The notes beneath the pieces were generated by a model. It had not been told where the DNA came from and made no database searches. It saw nothing but the letters and a program-made list of their open reading frames with translations. Positions 1 through 17,654 of a stretch of 64,000 bases of DNA are shown piece by piece (the stretch's first letter is position 1; each line of letters begins with the position of its first letter). The translations under genes and the position numbers were made by a program. The DNA lies in NCBI RefSeq assembly GCF_042453785.1, contig NC_091665.1:30777001-30841000 (forward strand), given 5' to 3'. This DNA is from Malus domestica. Lineage: Eukaryota; Streptophyta; Magnoliopsida; Rosales; Rosaceae.

Positions 1-3000
1 ATAACAGTCCAGCAAATTGTGTTTTCCAAGTCTCCTTAAAAGGTTGAAATTCTATAGGAAACACTCGTACTCATTTCTCATATTGTCTAGTCTTAGCCAT
101 TGAACGACCCCTAATGGTGCGTTTGTTTCCCTTCCTTAAGTTTCACTACATTGGATTGGATTAAGAATTAGCTAGTCTTATGTTTGTTGGCCGACGAAAT
201 TAGCTTTAGTGGGACTAGAGTTCACTCAGCCTAACTATGGGGCTCACTAAAAGGTCTTAGCGAGACCCCCCAAAAAACTAGCGAATTGGTAAGCCCGTTT
301 CTCGTTCTGCTTAACTCCTTGTCTGTCTCGACCAATTCGAAGTCACCCCCCACTCCCCGCAACATCTTCGTTTTGCTCCATGACTTGGCCAAACTATGCC
401 TCTGACCACTGCTGCGTCCTCATAAGTCTTGTGCGGCTTTCTCTTTTCCATTTTCTTTTCACTTTCTTCGATTTTGTTGTGAAGATTCGTGAAATTATAG
501 GTTTGAGTTTATGGTGGGATGAATTGGTAGAGGTGGACATTATGGACTCATCTAAATTCTTCATTGATGCCCATTGTAGAGTTGTTGAGTCACAACATGT
601 TTTTCGACTAACGGGGGTCTATGGTACTTCCTATAGAGCAGAAAAGGCGGCCTTCTAACAAGGAATGAACAATGACTTCTACCCATTTACCACCCCTTGG
701 ATTTGCAGAGGCGACTTCAACGATTTCCTGTGGGATTGGGAGAAGTCGGGTGAAGCGGAGGTTCGACACAACATGTATAGATACTTGGGGGAATTCATGA
801 ATAGTATGGAATTAATGGATTTGGAGTTTAACGACCCAAAATTCACATGGAGGGGAACTCGCAATGGTCAACTTATTGAGGCTCGATTGGACCGTGGTTT
901 AGTGAACAAGTAGTGGCTGGACTTGTGGCTTAATACCATTGTTACCCATGGTATTATTGTCTAGAGGGATCCTATTTGTGGAAAGGGTAGATGGCTATTC
1001 AGGTTTGAAGCTTATTGGTATAAAGAAGCCGAATGCAGAGAAATTATGAGGAACTGTTGGGAAAAACGATGCTTGGGAGGTACTTAGATAGATGGAACAA
1101 AAAAGTGAATGATTGCCGCTCCAAATTGATCGACTGAAGTAGGAAAAAAATTCAAGTTTAAGGGGCGGGAAATTGAGGAAAAGTTGATACACTTAGGGAA
1201 ATTAAAAGAAGATTGGGGAAGGAATAAACAGCAGAATGAGGAACTTTCTATGAAGGTAGATAAGTTGTGGAGGCATGAGGAAAGCTTTTGGCAACAAAGA
1301 TTGAAAGTGAAGTGGCTTCAAGAGGGGGATGCAAACACTAACTTCTTCCATCAGTCCACCTTGCAAAGGTGTAGGAGGAATAAGATGCTCAAAATCAATG
1401 ACGAAAATGGGAGTGTGGATAGATTGTCCTAGGAAAGTGAAGGAAACCATTGACAAACACTTTGTCAACCTCTTCACGTCAGCGGTCTAATAGGGAGTGG
1501 GGAACAGTTTTGGATTGCATCCAACCAAAGGTGACTGCCGAAATGAATTCTTCCCTCATCGCCTTGGTCTCAACGAAGGAAGTCAAGGTTGCTGCGTTAC
1601 AAATGAGGGGGTTAAAGGCCCTCGGCCGTAATGGCTTCCAAGGCATTTTTTGCTAGTCATTCTAGGGAAATATTGTGGAGGAGGTCAATGGGTTGGTTGA
1701 TGATCTTATGATGGGCAACAACAATCCCAAACGAATTAACTCCACACATGTTGTCCTCATCCATAAAGTCCCAAATCAGGAGTCTGTTTCTCAATTCCGA
1801 CCTATTAGCCTTTGTAACTATTCTTACAAAATATTGTCGAAGGTCATGGAAAATCACCTTAGACTGTTGTTGTCGGAGCTAATTTCCTCGTCCCATAATG
1901 CCTTTGTTGCAAGAAGGCAGATTCATGATAATATTGGCATGCCACATTAGCTTTTCCACTTCCTCAAAACACGAAAAACAAAGAGAAAATTTGAACTCGG
2001 AGTCAAATTAGACATGCAAAAGGCTTATGATAGGGTGGAATGGGATTTCTTAATGGCAATCATGGAGAGGATAGGGTTTGGTCAAAATTGGAGCAGTCTT
2101 GTCCTCAGATGCATTTCGTCGGTTGATTTCACCATTATACTAAACGGTCAACCTGGATAGAAGTTTACTCCCTCACGTGGCCTTCATCAAGGTGATCCAT
2201 TATCCCTATATCTTTTCCTATTCGTAAGTGAGGTCATCTTCCAGCTCATTATGCAGGCTAGTGAAAAAAAGCTGATTACGAGGGTTCAAATTAATCCATA
2301 CGGGCCTGTTGTTTCCCACAACTTCTTCGCGGATGATACCTTATTTTTTATAAAAGCAGAAAATGAGAACTGCAACAACTTAGTGAATTTAATCAAGGAG
2401 TATTGTGAGGCCTCTAGACAGCAGGTGAACCTTCAGAAGTCTAGTGTGTTCTTCGCGTTAATGTCCTTGCGGCCTTATCGGAGGAGTTTAGTAGTATTCT
2501 TGGGATGCCAATAGTTGACAACCTTAGGACTTACCTCGGAGTGCTTACCATATGGGGGAGGTTCAAAAGAAAAGGGCTTGCTTATGTCAAGGAAAGGATA
2601 TTGGGAAAATCAGGGATGAAAACATGCAACCTTATCGTAGGCAGGTAGAAAGGTTTTGATTAAAGCTGTGGTTCAGGCTATCCCGGGCTATCTGATGAAC
2701 CTATTCAAATTTCCCGCCACCATTGCAAAGAAGTGGACTTTTTGATCTTTAATTTCTGGTGGGGGAATAATAGGGAGGAGAAACACATTCATTGGTTCTC
2801 CAAGGTTACTCTTGGGCTCCTGAAGGCTAATGGGGGCATGGGTTCATATGCTTCATGGATTTTAATGATGCCCTTATGGCGAAACAATGTTGACGTCTAA
2901 TCCAAGAACCTGATTCATTATGGGCGAGGGTTCCGAAGGCTTGGTACTTACCTCACTGTTCCTTTCTGGATGCCAAGCGTGGAGGCCAAACATCCTGGGC

Positions 3001-4604
3001 GTGGTCTAGTTTGCTTACGGGACGCGACCTTCTGCTTAAGGGAACCCATTGGCAGGTCATAAATGAGAAGGATATTCGGGTTCGAAGCAATAGATGGATG
3101 TCATCATTCCGGTCGGACACCCCATCCCTACCAGGTCGGTGCAGGTTAGCTGTAACACCACAGTGGAATCTTGAATTAACCAAGCTAGTGGGGATTAGGA
3201 TATTGAATTTTTAAAATCGTTCATTTTGACGGTAGTGTTTGATGCAATCCTGGAAACTCATGTTGGCGACCCCGTTCTATGGGATAGGTTGGCGTGGTCG
3301 CTAAATAAAAGAGGGCTCTACTTAGTAAAGTTGGGCTACCACTGGGCGCATTCATGGGTGATTCCAAGGATCAACCCTAGATCTTCATTGTCTACAACCA
3401 TTCCGGATTCGTTATGGAAGTCGGTGTGGAAGCTGAAACCCCATCCCCCCCTAAAAAAAATCCGGTGCTTCATGTGGAAGACGATGCATAATGCCTTGGC
3501 CACAATGACGGCTTTCTATAGACGAAAATATGGTTCTTCACCTCTATGCCATCTATGTAACTCTCAAGAGGAATCGATTGAGCACCTATTTCTCTTGTGT
3601 CCGTCGATGGAAACTATATGGTTTGGTGGAGTTCTAAACTGCAAGGTAAACAGGAATGAGATTACAACGTGGACAAATTGGCTTCTTGCAATTATAAAGG
3701 CCAACAAAAACTCGAAGGCCGACATGGAGAGGATCCTGCCTTTTGTTGCTTTCTTATGTTGGCATATTTGGAAAGCTAGATGCTGCCTCCTCTTCCAACA
3801 ACAACAAATCAACCCGTCCCAGGTGTTGGCGGTAATATCCACAAATGTCAGTGCTTTCTTGGAGGCTTCGCGAGCTCCCATTATAAGCGTGGTGCAGAGC
3901 AGACCTGGCAACCATGTGCAGGCACGTTGGACTAAGCTGAGACATCCTTTTGTAAAAATTAATGTCGACGCGAGCTGGGTGGCTGCCACGAATGATGGAT
4001 TTGCAGGGGTTGTGGTGAGGGACTTTTTTGGCAGTTTCACTGCTACTCAAAGATACCGTTTCAATGCTCATAGCGTCGCTGCTACAAAGGTGATGTCCAT
4101 TTTGTGTGGGTGTGGCTTGGGTTTATCCTTGGGTCTGAACTACGTTGTTGTTGAATTTGATTTATTGGATTCCATATCTTGCTTGCGGGGAAAGATAACA
4201 AATGGCAAATGAGAGGCTTTTCCAACCTTTGCGAGGTGCAAGAAAATTAGGGAATCCTTTCATGGCTGTCGCTGGTCTTGGATTCCAAGATCAGCCAATA
4301 TGGCGGCTGACCAATTGGCGTTGCGAAGAAGTGGGGAGATGTGTGACTTTTCTTGGGTCAATAGACCCCCATCTTCACTTGTTCATGTCCTAAACAATGA
4401 TGGATTACCTTGCCCACCTTAACTTTGTACTGGTTGTGCAAGAGGTGACGTTTATAGCTTTGCTTGCAGCGTTGGATTTCTTCTCTCCCCTTGCACTTCC
4501 TGGTTTGTTATTTTGGTTGCTTGCCTTGTTGTGGGCTTTCGTTGTAATTTTTGGCATCTTTGCCCTAGTTATATAATTTCCAGTTCACCAAAACAAAAAA
4601 AAAA
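1..4604 (+). mobile_element. Decayed L1-type LINE (non-LTR retrotransposon), 5' end unclear
   Basis: Pieces of one LINE ORF2 occur in order on the plus strand but in shifting frames. An endonuclease C-terminal part lies at about 480-1010 (GDFNDFLWDWEKSGE, FTWRGTRNG, ARLDRGL). The linker has WLQEGDANTNFFH (about 1310-1350). The reverse transcriptase spans about 1740-2500 (FRPISLCN, DMQKAYDRVEWDF, GLHQGDPLS, catalytic FADD near 2325). A zf-RVT domain is at 3410-3620 (CHLC..EHLFLLCPS) and an RNase H domain at 3950-4190 (KINVDASW). The element ends in an A-rich tail at about 4593-4604. This EN-RT-zf-RNaseH order is typical of plant L1 elements. Many stops and frameshifts make it inactive. The 5' limit is uncertain; nothing before about 480 is clearly LINE. 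Confidence 0.9.
3226..4212 (+). pseudogene. LINE ORF2 C-terminal piece: zf-RVT plus RNase H (328 codons open)
   Basis: This is the longest open stretch of the decayed LINE. It encodes the zinc-binding reverse-transcriptase domain (a Cys-X2-Cys pair in SSPLCHLCNS, then His and Cys in EHLFLLCPS) and the start of a type I RNase H fold with the first catalytic Asp in INVDAS. The RNase H continues in the DLLDS region (third strand) and then breaks. In an intact element this would be fused to the reverse transcriptase, which lies upstream in other frames. There is no host function here. Confidence 0.8.
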
Positions 4605-5412
4605 TGTAAATCAAATACCGTCTTTTTATATTTTTTCTATAAATTGATATAGAGTTTTTATCATGCATCAGATTAAATTACTACTTTTTTAGACCATCAA
4701 TTTTGAACAATTGATTGAGTGGATGATTGTTTGTGAAGTTTAGTGTTTGTATTGCATTTTGTTGAGTGAGGGGTGCAACAGATGAAGAGTGAAATAATAA
4801 AACAAAAGAAAATTGAAATTAATTTTTTTGAGCTAAAAATATATTTTAGTTTAGGACCTAGTCCGGCACTGCACCAAACATTTCACTATTCATATCATGT
4901 TTATTCCAAGCCAAGTCAGTCCAGCTTAGCCCTTGAAGTTTGTCCAGTCCAAGATAATATGGCGCAACAAACACACCTTAAAAGTATAACGAGCCTCTCT
5001 TTCTTTTAATTATGGGTTTGGTCAATTGAAAGGAAAATCTCATGGACCCAATGAAGTATCCATGAGCTCAAAGACGTTGAGCTTTCATTAAACCCACATA
5101 AGTAGTCTCCTAGTTTTTCTTGCAACCCAACAAATTGTATAGCCTCGAAGAAATAAACCGGATACTCAAAATCGGTTTAAGTTCAGGCCCTGGCCTAACC
5201 CCGGATTAGTAGTTCATTAGGGAAAGGGATCTTTTGATATAGGCGCCTCGGTTTTGAATTTTTTAGATCAAATATCCATGCATTTTAGAGATTTGATTAA
5301 ACTTTTTTTTGTCATAATTTTAGTCATATATGCACATTATATTGTAACAAATTTCTTATAATCTAGCTTTTTAATTACACTCTTCTCCGTTAGAGATAAT
5401 TTTAACAAATAT
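4605..5412. other. AT-rich intergenic stretch with a possible MITE end
   Basis: No gene is seen. At about 4850-4985 a sequence ending in a CAACAAACACACCTTA-like terminus resembles the inverse of the 112-140 segment (TGGTGCGTTTGTTTCCC). These could be the two ends of one older MITE into which the LINE inserted, but similarity was judged only by eye and is weak away from the termini. Confidence 0.3.
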
Positions 5413-5466
5413 CCACGCCCTCACGGTTTTGTTTCTGGGAACTCAGACGAGAACTTCTCAGTGAGT
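5413..5466 (-). repeat. Inverted Cassandra LTR fragment
   Basis: Positions 5413-5458 read as the reverse complement of the Cassandra LTR segment at about 5635-5683 (the part with GTCTGAGTTCCC and CCGTGAGGGCGTGG). The next bases, CAGTGAGTT, match the reverse complement of AACTCACTG further upstream in the LTR, as if the 5S core between them had been deleted. It lies head-to-head against the full element starting at 5467. Confidence 0.75.
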
Positions 5467-6075
5467 TGTAACATCCCATATCAACCAACGGAGAGGGGGT
5501 GATGTGTCTTATATGTACATGCCCACCTCCATATAGCACGAGACATTTTGAGAACTCACTGGCTTCATATTCTATCGGAACTCCGAAATTAAGCGAGTTT
5601 CGGCGAGAGTAATCCTAGGATGGGTGACCCACTAGGAAGTTCTCGTCTGAGTTCCCAAAAACAAAACCGTGAGGGCGTGGCCGGGGCTTAAAGCGAACAA
5701 TATCGTGCTATGATGAAGCCGGGACTGGGATGTGACAAAATGGTATTAGAGCCATTCTGTTGTGTGGTGCGAGTGTGCCGACGAGGACGTCGGACCCCTA
5801 AGGGGTGGATTGTAACATCCCACATCGACCAACGGAGAGGGGGTGATGTGCCTTATATGTACATGCCCACCTCCATATAGCACGAGATATTTTGGGAACT
5901 CATTGGTTTCAGATTCCATAGGAACTCTGAAGTTAAGTGAGTTCAGACGAGAGCAATCTTAGGATGGATGATCCACTAGGAAGTTCTCGTCTCCAGAAAC
6001 AAAACCGTGAGAGTGTGGCCGGAGCCCAAAGCAGACAATATCGTACTACAGTGAAGCCTGAACTGGGATGTTACA
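5467..6075 (+). mobile_element. Cassandra TRIM element, copy 1 (LTRs carry 5S rRNA-like sequence)
   Basis: Two direct LTRs, 5467-5737 and 5811-6075, begin TGTAACATCCC and end GGGATGT(G/T)ACA. Each carries a 5S rRNA-derived block (about 5570-5655 and 5915-5993) with the box A-like TTAAGCGAG and, in the first LTR, the box C-like AGGATGGGTGACC. A primer-binding-like TGGTATTAGAGCC sits just after the first LTR (5741). The internal region is only about 70 bp and codes for nothing. These are the hallmarks of Cassandra, a non-autonomous LTR element needing enzymes from other retrotransposons. No clean target-site duplication is seen (TGAGT before, TGTAA after), in line with rearrangement at the left side. 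Confidence 0.93.
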
Positions 6076-6359
6076 TGTAATTTAGCTTGAGCACTTTAAT
6101 CAAATTTTAAAAAGGCTCAAATGTTTAATCTAAATAATATATAGAAACTGTAGGGGATTTTAAGTTTCCCTAATGAAAAAGGATCCTTGCTGGATCCTTT
6201 CCTGAAGATCATGTAATCGAGATCGTTCAAGATCCCGTAATCGAGATTGTTCATGGCAGTCGTTTTTCGTTAATTACTGTTTATATTTTTGGTTGCTTAC
6301 TGTTTATATTTTATTAGAGATCGTTTTGTACACTCCCCACAGACACTCAGGTTCACATA

Positions 6360-6370
6360 TTCCGATCCAC

Positions 6371-6411
<41 letters not shown>

Positions 6412-6437
6412 TTCGCTTTGTGGTTTCAGTCTAATCC
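6360..6437 (+). promoter_or_regulatory. GSNOR 5' leader with CT microsatellite
   Basis: A (CT)n run of about 40 bp at 6368-6408 lies just before the GSNOR start codon at 6438, probably in the 5' untranslated leader. CT-rich leaders are common in plant housekeeping genes. No clear TATA box was picked. Confidence 0.45.
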
Positions 6438-9458
<3,021 letters not shown>

Positions 9459-10298
9459 AATTCCATTGAGGCTTATTCCAAGTTTCTTGTGTGATGGAAC
9501 TCTCTTTATCCTTATGCCTTTTAACTTTGACACTGCTCTGCTTTGATTATAAATAGAACTTCGGGCTGGTTTGCCATGTGTTGTATTAAAACGTCTTGCA
9601 GTTGTGCTATGCTATCTTATGTGTATATTGTCGGAACGTTTTGCTGCAGAATTATAAGATTTCTATCGGTGTTTTGTCTTAGTTGAATCTTGTTCTCGGT
9701 CGAGTTGCCTTGCTGCGTTTATCTGTCGAGAAGCCTAAATGCAAAGGAAGCTTTTGTCTTCCTCCTTTTTTCAGTTTTTGTTTTTCCCTTGTCCGAATTT
9801 TCAGAAGAGAAATGATAAATACATTCTTTTTATCTTTCACAGGCTTCCGTTTAATTTGTCAGTTGAAACTGTTTGATTTATTCAATTCAATGATTAAAAA
9901 TAAAATGACCGATAAAGACCTTAAAAGATAATTTATAATTACTTTCATTGTAGTAGAACGACCGATAGACGACGACCTCCTTCCCTGCCAGAACTATCGG
10001 TACTGATAGGATGTCGAGCCCCTGGACTTGAAAGGAACAGCTTGCGGTGTCAATGGATGAAGCATCATCAACTTGGCCTGGCAGTGCAGCAAAAGTTGCA
10101 TCTCTCCTTCCGCTGTGCAAAGGACGGAAAACACGCACGACAGAGAGCAATTGGAGGGCCTCCAATTTGGTCACTTCACTTCTAATGGACAGGAACGTTG
10201 TTTGAGTTTTAGTACTAATCCTCAAAAGAAATTTTCGTGCTGTTGGATTTTCATTTTTGTGGTAATTCGATCTTCAAAGAAATAGGAAAAAGATTGTT

Positions 10299-11051
10299 AT
10301 GGCAGTGAAGGACACTTTCTACCTATCGCTCGGATCGCCCACGCTCAGCATCGACGATGCGATTCCGGCCAGAAAATTGCTCCAGTCTTGGAACCAAACC
10401 GTCTATCCTCACAAACCCACCTCCATTCTCATCATCTCCGCACACAGGGAGACCGCCGTCCCCACCGTCAACTCCATTTCCGGCCGCCACGACACCATCT
10501 ACGACTTCCCAAATCGATGTACCAGCTCAAGTACCCTGCCCCCGGCTCCCCCCACCTCGCCAACCGCGTCATGCAGCTGCTTACGTCGTCTGGCTTCGGG
10601 CCCGCGGACGTCGATAGCAAGCGGGGGATCAACCACGGCGCGTGGGTCCCGCTCATGATGATGTACCCGGAGAGAGACATCCCGGTTTGCCAGTTATCGA
10701 TTCAGACAGAGAGGGACGCCGCGTACCACTACAACATGGATAGGGCGCTGGCTCCACTCAAGGACGAGGGCGTGCTTATAGTGGGGTCAGGCAGCGCCAC
10801 TCACAACTTAAGGGCGTCGGAGAGGGAGATGCGTGGGTCATGGACGCTCTTCTCGAAGGAAGGTACGAGGATGTGAACAAGTACGTGGACAAGGCGCCGC
10901 ATGCGAAAATGGCGCACCCTTGGCCGGATCACTTTTACCCGCTGCATGTGGCGGTGGGGGCTGCTGGCCCGGGTGCGAAGGCTAAGCAAATCCACGAAGC
11001 TGGGAGCTCGGTGCTCTTTCGTATGTCTCCTATCAGTTTACATCACCTTGA
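10299..11051 (+). pseudogene. LigB / DODA-like extradiol dioxygenase, frameshifted
   Basis: The family (4,5-DOPA dioxygenase extradiol-like, LigB) cleaves catechol rings with a non-haem metal. Starting at ATG 10299, recognisable family segments follow without introns but in changing frames: [10 protein letters not shown] and IISAH, then after a shift near 10515 [31 protein letters not shown] and [11 protein letters not shown], then after a shift near 10820 [13 protein letters not shown] and [13 protein letters not shown], then after a shift near 10990 the usual C-terminus [14 protein letters not shown] with stop at 11049-11051. Each shift is minus one modulo 3. The metal-binding His of the family's SHGSPT motif is Leu here (LSLGSPT), and HWDT is HRET. 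About 20 residues are missing overall. The lack of introns may point to a retrocopy. Confidence 0.88.
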
Positions 11052-11219
11052 ACTTAGAACTTCCGGCTGCCAGTTGAAGATTGTAAGAAGTGTGAGCCGC
11101 CGTCGCGGTTGCCGCCGATCAATCATGTCAATAAAATTGCGGTGAATGAATGATTGTGTATCCCTGAACGTTATGTAAGGTGTGCATGGATTTTAAAGAC
11201 TATATATTAGGGTGCATGA

Positions 11220-11428
11220 CGGAAATAAATTTAGAATTTCGATAAAAATTAAAATTTGTAAATTGACATGCACTAATTCTTTTGTTTGGATTCATAAACT
11301 TAGGAATTTAGAATTTCCTTGTGGATGAGGGAAATAAATTTAGAATTAAGTCCGAATTTGTAAATTGACATGCACCAATTCCCTTGTTTGGATTCATAAA
11401 CAGAGGAATTTAGAATTTCCGTGTGGAA
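11220..11428 (+). repeat. Direct tandem repeat, about 105 bp x 2
   Basis: About 11220-11327 and 11328-11428 share long matching stretches (AAATTTGTAAATTGACATGC, TTTGGATTCATAAAC, GGAATTTAGAATTTCC). The DNA is AT-rich and non-coding, between the LigB-like pseudogene and the 3' end of AMT1. Confidence 0.75.
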
Positions 11429-11751
11429 AAAAACTTGAAATTTGGAACCTTCAATTCCCAAGTTTAAAATCCATGTAAATAGGTGTAATTTCCCAATTTC
11501 TATGATTGAGAGCTGAAAAATAACAAATTCCGTATTCAATTCTATTGTTCTTTTAGTCTAACCAAACAAGAAAATCCACAAATTCTAGAAAATAAAATCC
11601 CGTCAATTCAATTTCCATCATTTTAAAATTCTTTAGTAATCTTAAATTTCTTCATCCAAACATAAGTAACTAGCTAATTAACCAAACCATATATTACATC
11701 CTAAGATTTAAGGGCTAAACTTTAAGGTGCGGGAACAATACCAAATTCAAA

Positions 11752-13245
11752 TCAAACAGATTGAGTAGTGCCTGTGTTTGAGCCCGGTTTCGGTGTTGCC
11801 GGATGGCCGAATTCATCGTTATACACATAAGCCAATCCACCATGACTTGTGACATCCATTCCTGCCATCTCCTCCTCAGTTGAAATCCTCAAGAGCTTTA
11901 ACTTGTGAAGCAAGAAAAACAATGTCCCCATTGTCACACTCACAAACCCTATAACCACCACAATCTGGACCAAATGCGCCGCCAGTAGTTTTCCGCCACC
12001 GCCCATCAGAAGCCCATACGGCCTGTTTGGCTGCCCTGCATATATCTCATTCACATAAGCCTTTTTCGCAAACAATGCCGTGAAAATAATCCCCCACGAG
12101 CCACACCCCCCATGGAGCTGTGCTGCTTCAAGCGGATCATCATACTTCAACTTCTCAGCAAGCTTGTTGCACCCAATCAAAACCCAAGCCGCCACAAACC
12201 CGCAAATGATTGCAGCCCAAGGATCGACAACCGAGCAGCCAGAAGTGATTGCTGCAAACCCACCAAGCAAACCGTTGCAGACATCAGTGACGTTCCAATG
12301 ACCGGAGAACAAGCGCTTTCCGAAGAGAGTAGTGAGTGCTGCTGAGCATCCAGCGAGTGTGGTTGTGACCGCCGTTCTTCCAATTGCACTCCATTGCCCG
12401 TAATATGATCCGCTTGCACCGTATGCCTTTAGAATGTTGAGGAAAGAACCAGCATTGAAGCCATACCAACCAAACCAGAGAAGAAATGTGCCCAAAACAA
12501 CCAATGTGCCGCTGTGTCCACGCAGTGCCACTGACTTGCCTTCGTGATCAAAACGTCCAATGCGGGGGCCTTCAATTAGGGCACCCCACAAGCCAGCAAT
12601 GCCACCAACCAAGTGAACAACGCCGGAACCTGCGAAATCAATGACCCCGGATTCGAATAAGAGATTGTCAGCACGTGCCGGGCTAGCCCATCCTTCAGCA
12701 GACCAGAACCAATGGGACACAATTGGGTAGACAAATCCAGTCAGGAAGGACGAATAAATCAAGTACGCGACGAATTGGGTTCGTTCAGCAATGGAACCAC
12801 TTGTGATCCCAGCAGCTGCAATGGCAAAAGCCCATTGATAAAGGAAGTAACCGTAATCAAAAGATTGAGAGGGAAACTTGCTGAGGCCGAAGAAGTGCTG
12901 CCCTATGAAACCGTTTGACGGTGTGCCAAAGGCCAATGCAAATCCAAAGAGGTAGTAGAAGATGCCGCCCGTGGCAGCGTCAAGGACGTTGGTGAGCATA
13001 ATGTTCATGGTATTTTTCGCGCGAACTGATCCTGCGCAGAGCATGGCAAACCCTAGCTGCATTGCAAAAACAAGGTAGGCAGAGAACAGAAGATAGGTGT
13101 TGTCCACAGCATAGGCTGTGTCGACAAACTTGTTTGACACAGCATCAAAGCGGCCGCAGATGTATTCTGCAGCCGCAGTGGCGTTGGCAGCTGCACCCAA
13201 AAGGGGTCGGAGGTCGGTGGCTGAGCAAGAAATAGCAGCCGCCAT
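11752..13245 (-). CDS. AMT1: AMT1-type high-affinity ammonium transporter
   Basis: A single-exon ORF of 497 residues, the normal size for plant AMT1. It imports ammonium across the plasma membrane as a trimer with 11 membrane helices. The ammonium-transporter signature [13 protein letters not shown] is at residues 203-215; the twin pore histidines fit H211 and H378 ([11 protein letters not shown]). The cytosolic C-tail has [12 protein letters not shown] with Thr466 at the place of the Arabidopsis Thr460 whose phosphorylation shuts the trimer; the usual Arg after it is Ser here. The N-terminus ([21 protein letters not shown]) is typical of AMT1, and overall it looks nearest to AMT1;2. The start at 13243-13245 gives the full N-terminus, and a CAATAAATACC element about 60 bp upstream could serve as TATA box. 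No breaks are seen. Confidence 0.97.
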   Translation of the reverse strand: MAAAISCSATDLRPLLGAAANATAAAEYICGRFDAVSNKFVDTAYAVDNTYLLFSAYLVFAMQLGFAMLCAGSVRAKNTMNIMLTNVLDAATGGIFYYLFGFALAFGTPSNGFIGQHFFGLSKFPSQSFDYGYFLYQWAFAIAAAGITSGSIAERTQFVAYLIYSSFLTGFVYPIVSHWFWSAEGWASPARADNLLFESGVIDFAGSGVVHLVGGIAGLWGALIEGPRIGRFDHEGKSVALRGHSGTLVVLGTFLLWFGWYGFNAGSFLNILKAYGASGSYYGQWSAIGRTAVTTTLAGCSAALTTLFGKRLFSGHWNVTDVCNGLLGGFAAITSGCSVVDPWAAIICGFVAAWVLIGCNKLAEKLKYDDPLEAAQLHGGCGSWGIIFTALFAKKAYVNEIYAGQPNRPYGLLMGGGGKLLAAHLVQIVVVIGFVSVTMGTLFFLLHKLKLLRISTEEEMAGMDVTSHGGLAYVYNDEFGHPATPKPGSNTGTTQSV

Positions 13246-13759
13246 GACGGAGGATGGAGGAGGGAGGTGGAAATGTGGGAGATGGGTGGAGAACGTGAAG
13301 GGGTATTTATTGTGGAAAAAGATCCAATTTCTTGGGGATTCTAAGAGAATTCCAAGTGGAAAGAAGACCAGTGGGCGTCAAATACGCGTAAATAACTGAT
13401 ATTCCGATATTGGAGATCACACATTTTCAAAAATTAAACCAAGTTAAATGAAACGTTTTTAATTACTGAAGAAACAATTTTAAAAAATTAACAATTTACC
13501 AAATTTGTTTCCTGGTTGGATTCTACTACTTACCTGTCTCCGATCTGTGAATATTCTCTATGCAAAACATTGCACATACATCTGTATTGGTCTATTTCCA
13601 TTTAAATGTGACTAGGAAGAATCTCGACCGTAAGATTCAGTATTGAAAAAATTCTCGATTCATCTACAAATTTCTATGTATTGTTAATGAATATCGTTGA
13701 AGAATCGAAAAAAAAAAAAATACTCAATTAACAAAACAGAAGATTCTATATTACAATTT

Positions 13760-13760
<1 letters not shown>
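13246..13760. other. AMT1 upstream region, AT-rich
   Basis: It contains the divergent upstream side of AMT1, with a TATA-like AATAAATACC on the minus strand at about 13302-13312. No ORF or repeat worth naming is seen. Confidence 0.35.
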
Positions 13761-16788
<3,028 letters not shown>

Positions 16789-17654
16789 TAGTAGCGCCTT
16801 ACTTCAAATTCGCGTCTTTGCTATGTTTTGTTTTTCTTCTGTTACTTGCAACTACGGAGAGAGAGAGAGAGAGAGAGATAGAGAGAGAAGCAGAGTGTTC
16901 TTCAGTCTAATGTCTGCAGACTTGTACACTCGTGTGCAACAGAAAGCAGCTTATGTTTGCCGAGGGGTTTTCTGGGCCAACCATTAAGTTTTTCCTAACA
17001 CTATCAGGCCTGGATATTTTTCCTTCCACAGCCTATATAGCTTCGTGTGTTTCTCTCTCTTCACATAACATTCCAAATTATTCCCATGTAAGATGCATAT
17101 CGGGATCTCACGGTCGATCGACCGGCAACTGTACGCTGGTAGACGGCTTGCATTGTGCCAAGAGACACATGTTACAGTTTTTGGCTCTTTTTTTGTTTTT
17201 TTTGATCAAATTGTGGTTCAAACGTTTTTTCTAAAACACATTGAAATTTTTATTAAGCAGTCAAATGCTTCCTGAAAAAGCACTTCAAGTGTCCTGCATT
17301 CAAGCAGACGCTTCTCCTCCACCATTTTGATTGTCAAAAAACACTTTTAGCCATTTCCGTAAGCAAACCCAAGCAACAACTTTTTATTAGAAAAACCCAG
17401 AAATAATAATTAACTGGCAGAAGCTTTGGGAAACAACCAGCCTCTACACAGCATCTCCAACCTAGGGATACTTTGTACACCACTTCTTCAAACACCTATA
17501 CACTTACCAAAGCTCCTCACAACCAGCCTTATTTTGCTGAATCATATGTTGTGTCAAACAGCTTTTTTCGTTTCAAACGCTAGAGTAGCGAGAGTCACTT
17601 CACCTACGTACATAAGCTTCCCGCTTTTAGCGAAGGACTAACAGTGACAGTCGA
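16789..17654. other. Upstream region of the TTC4-like gene, and intergenic DNA
   Basis: A (GA)n microsatellite at 16857-16890 lies about 70 bp upstream of the TTC4-like start. The rest has no convincing ORF. A poly-T stretch near 17187-17203 is unexplained. Confidence 0.35.

Noticed and set aside
5570-5993. 5S rRNA genes
   Set aside because: The blocks are diverged and incomplete, and sit inside Cassandra LTRs in the known arrangement, so they are not 5S genes of the ribosomal array.
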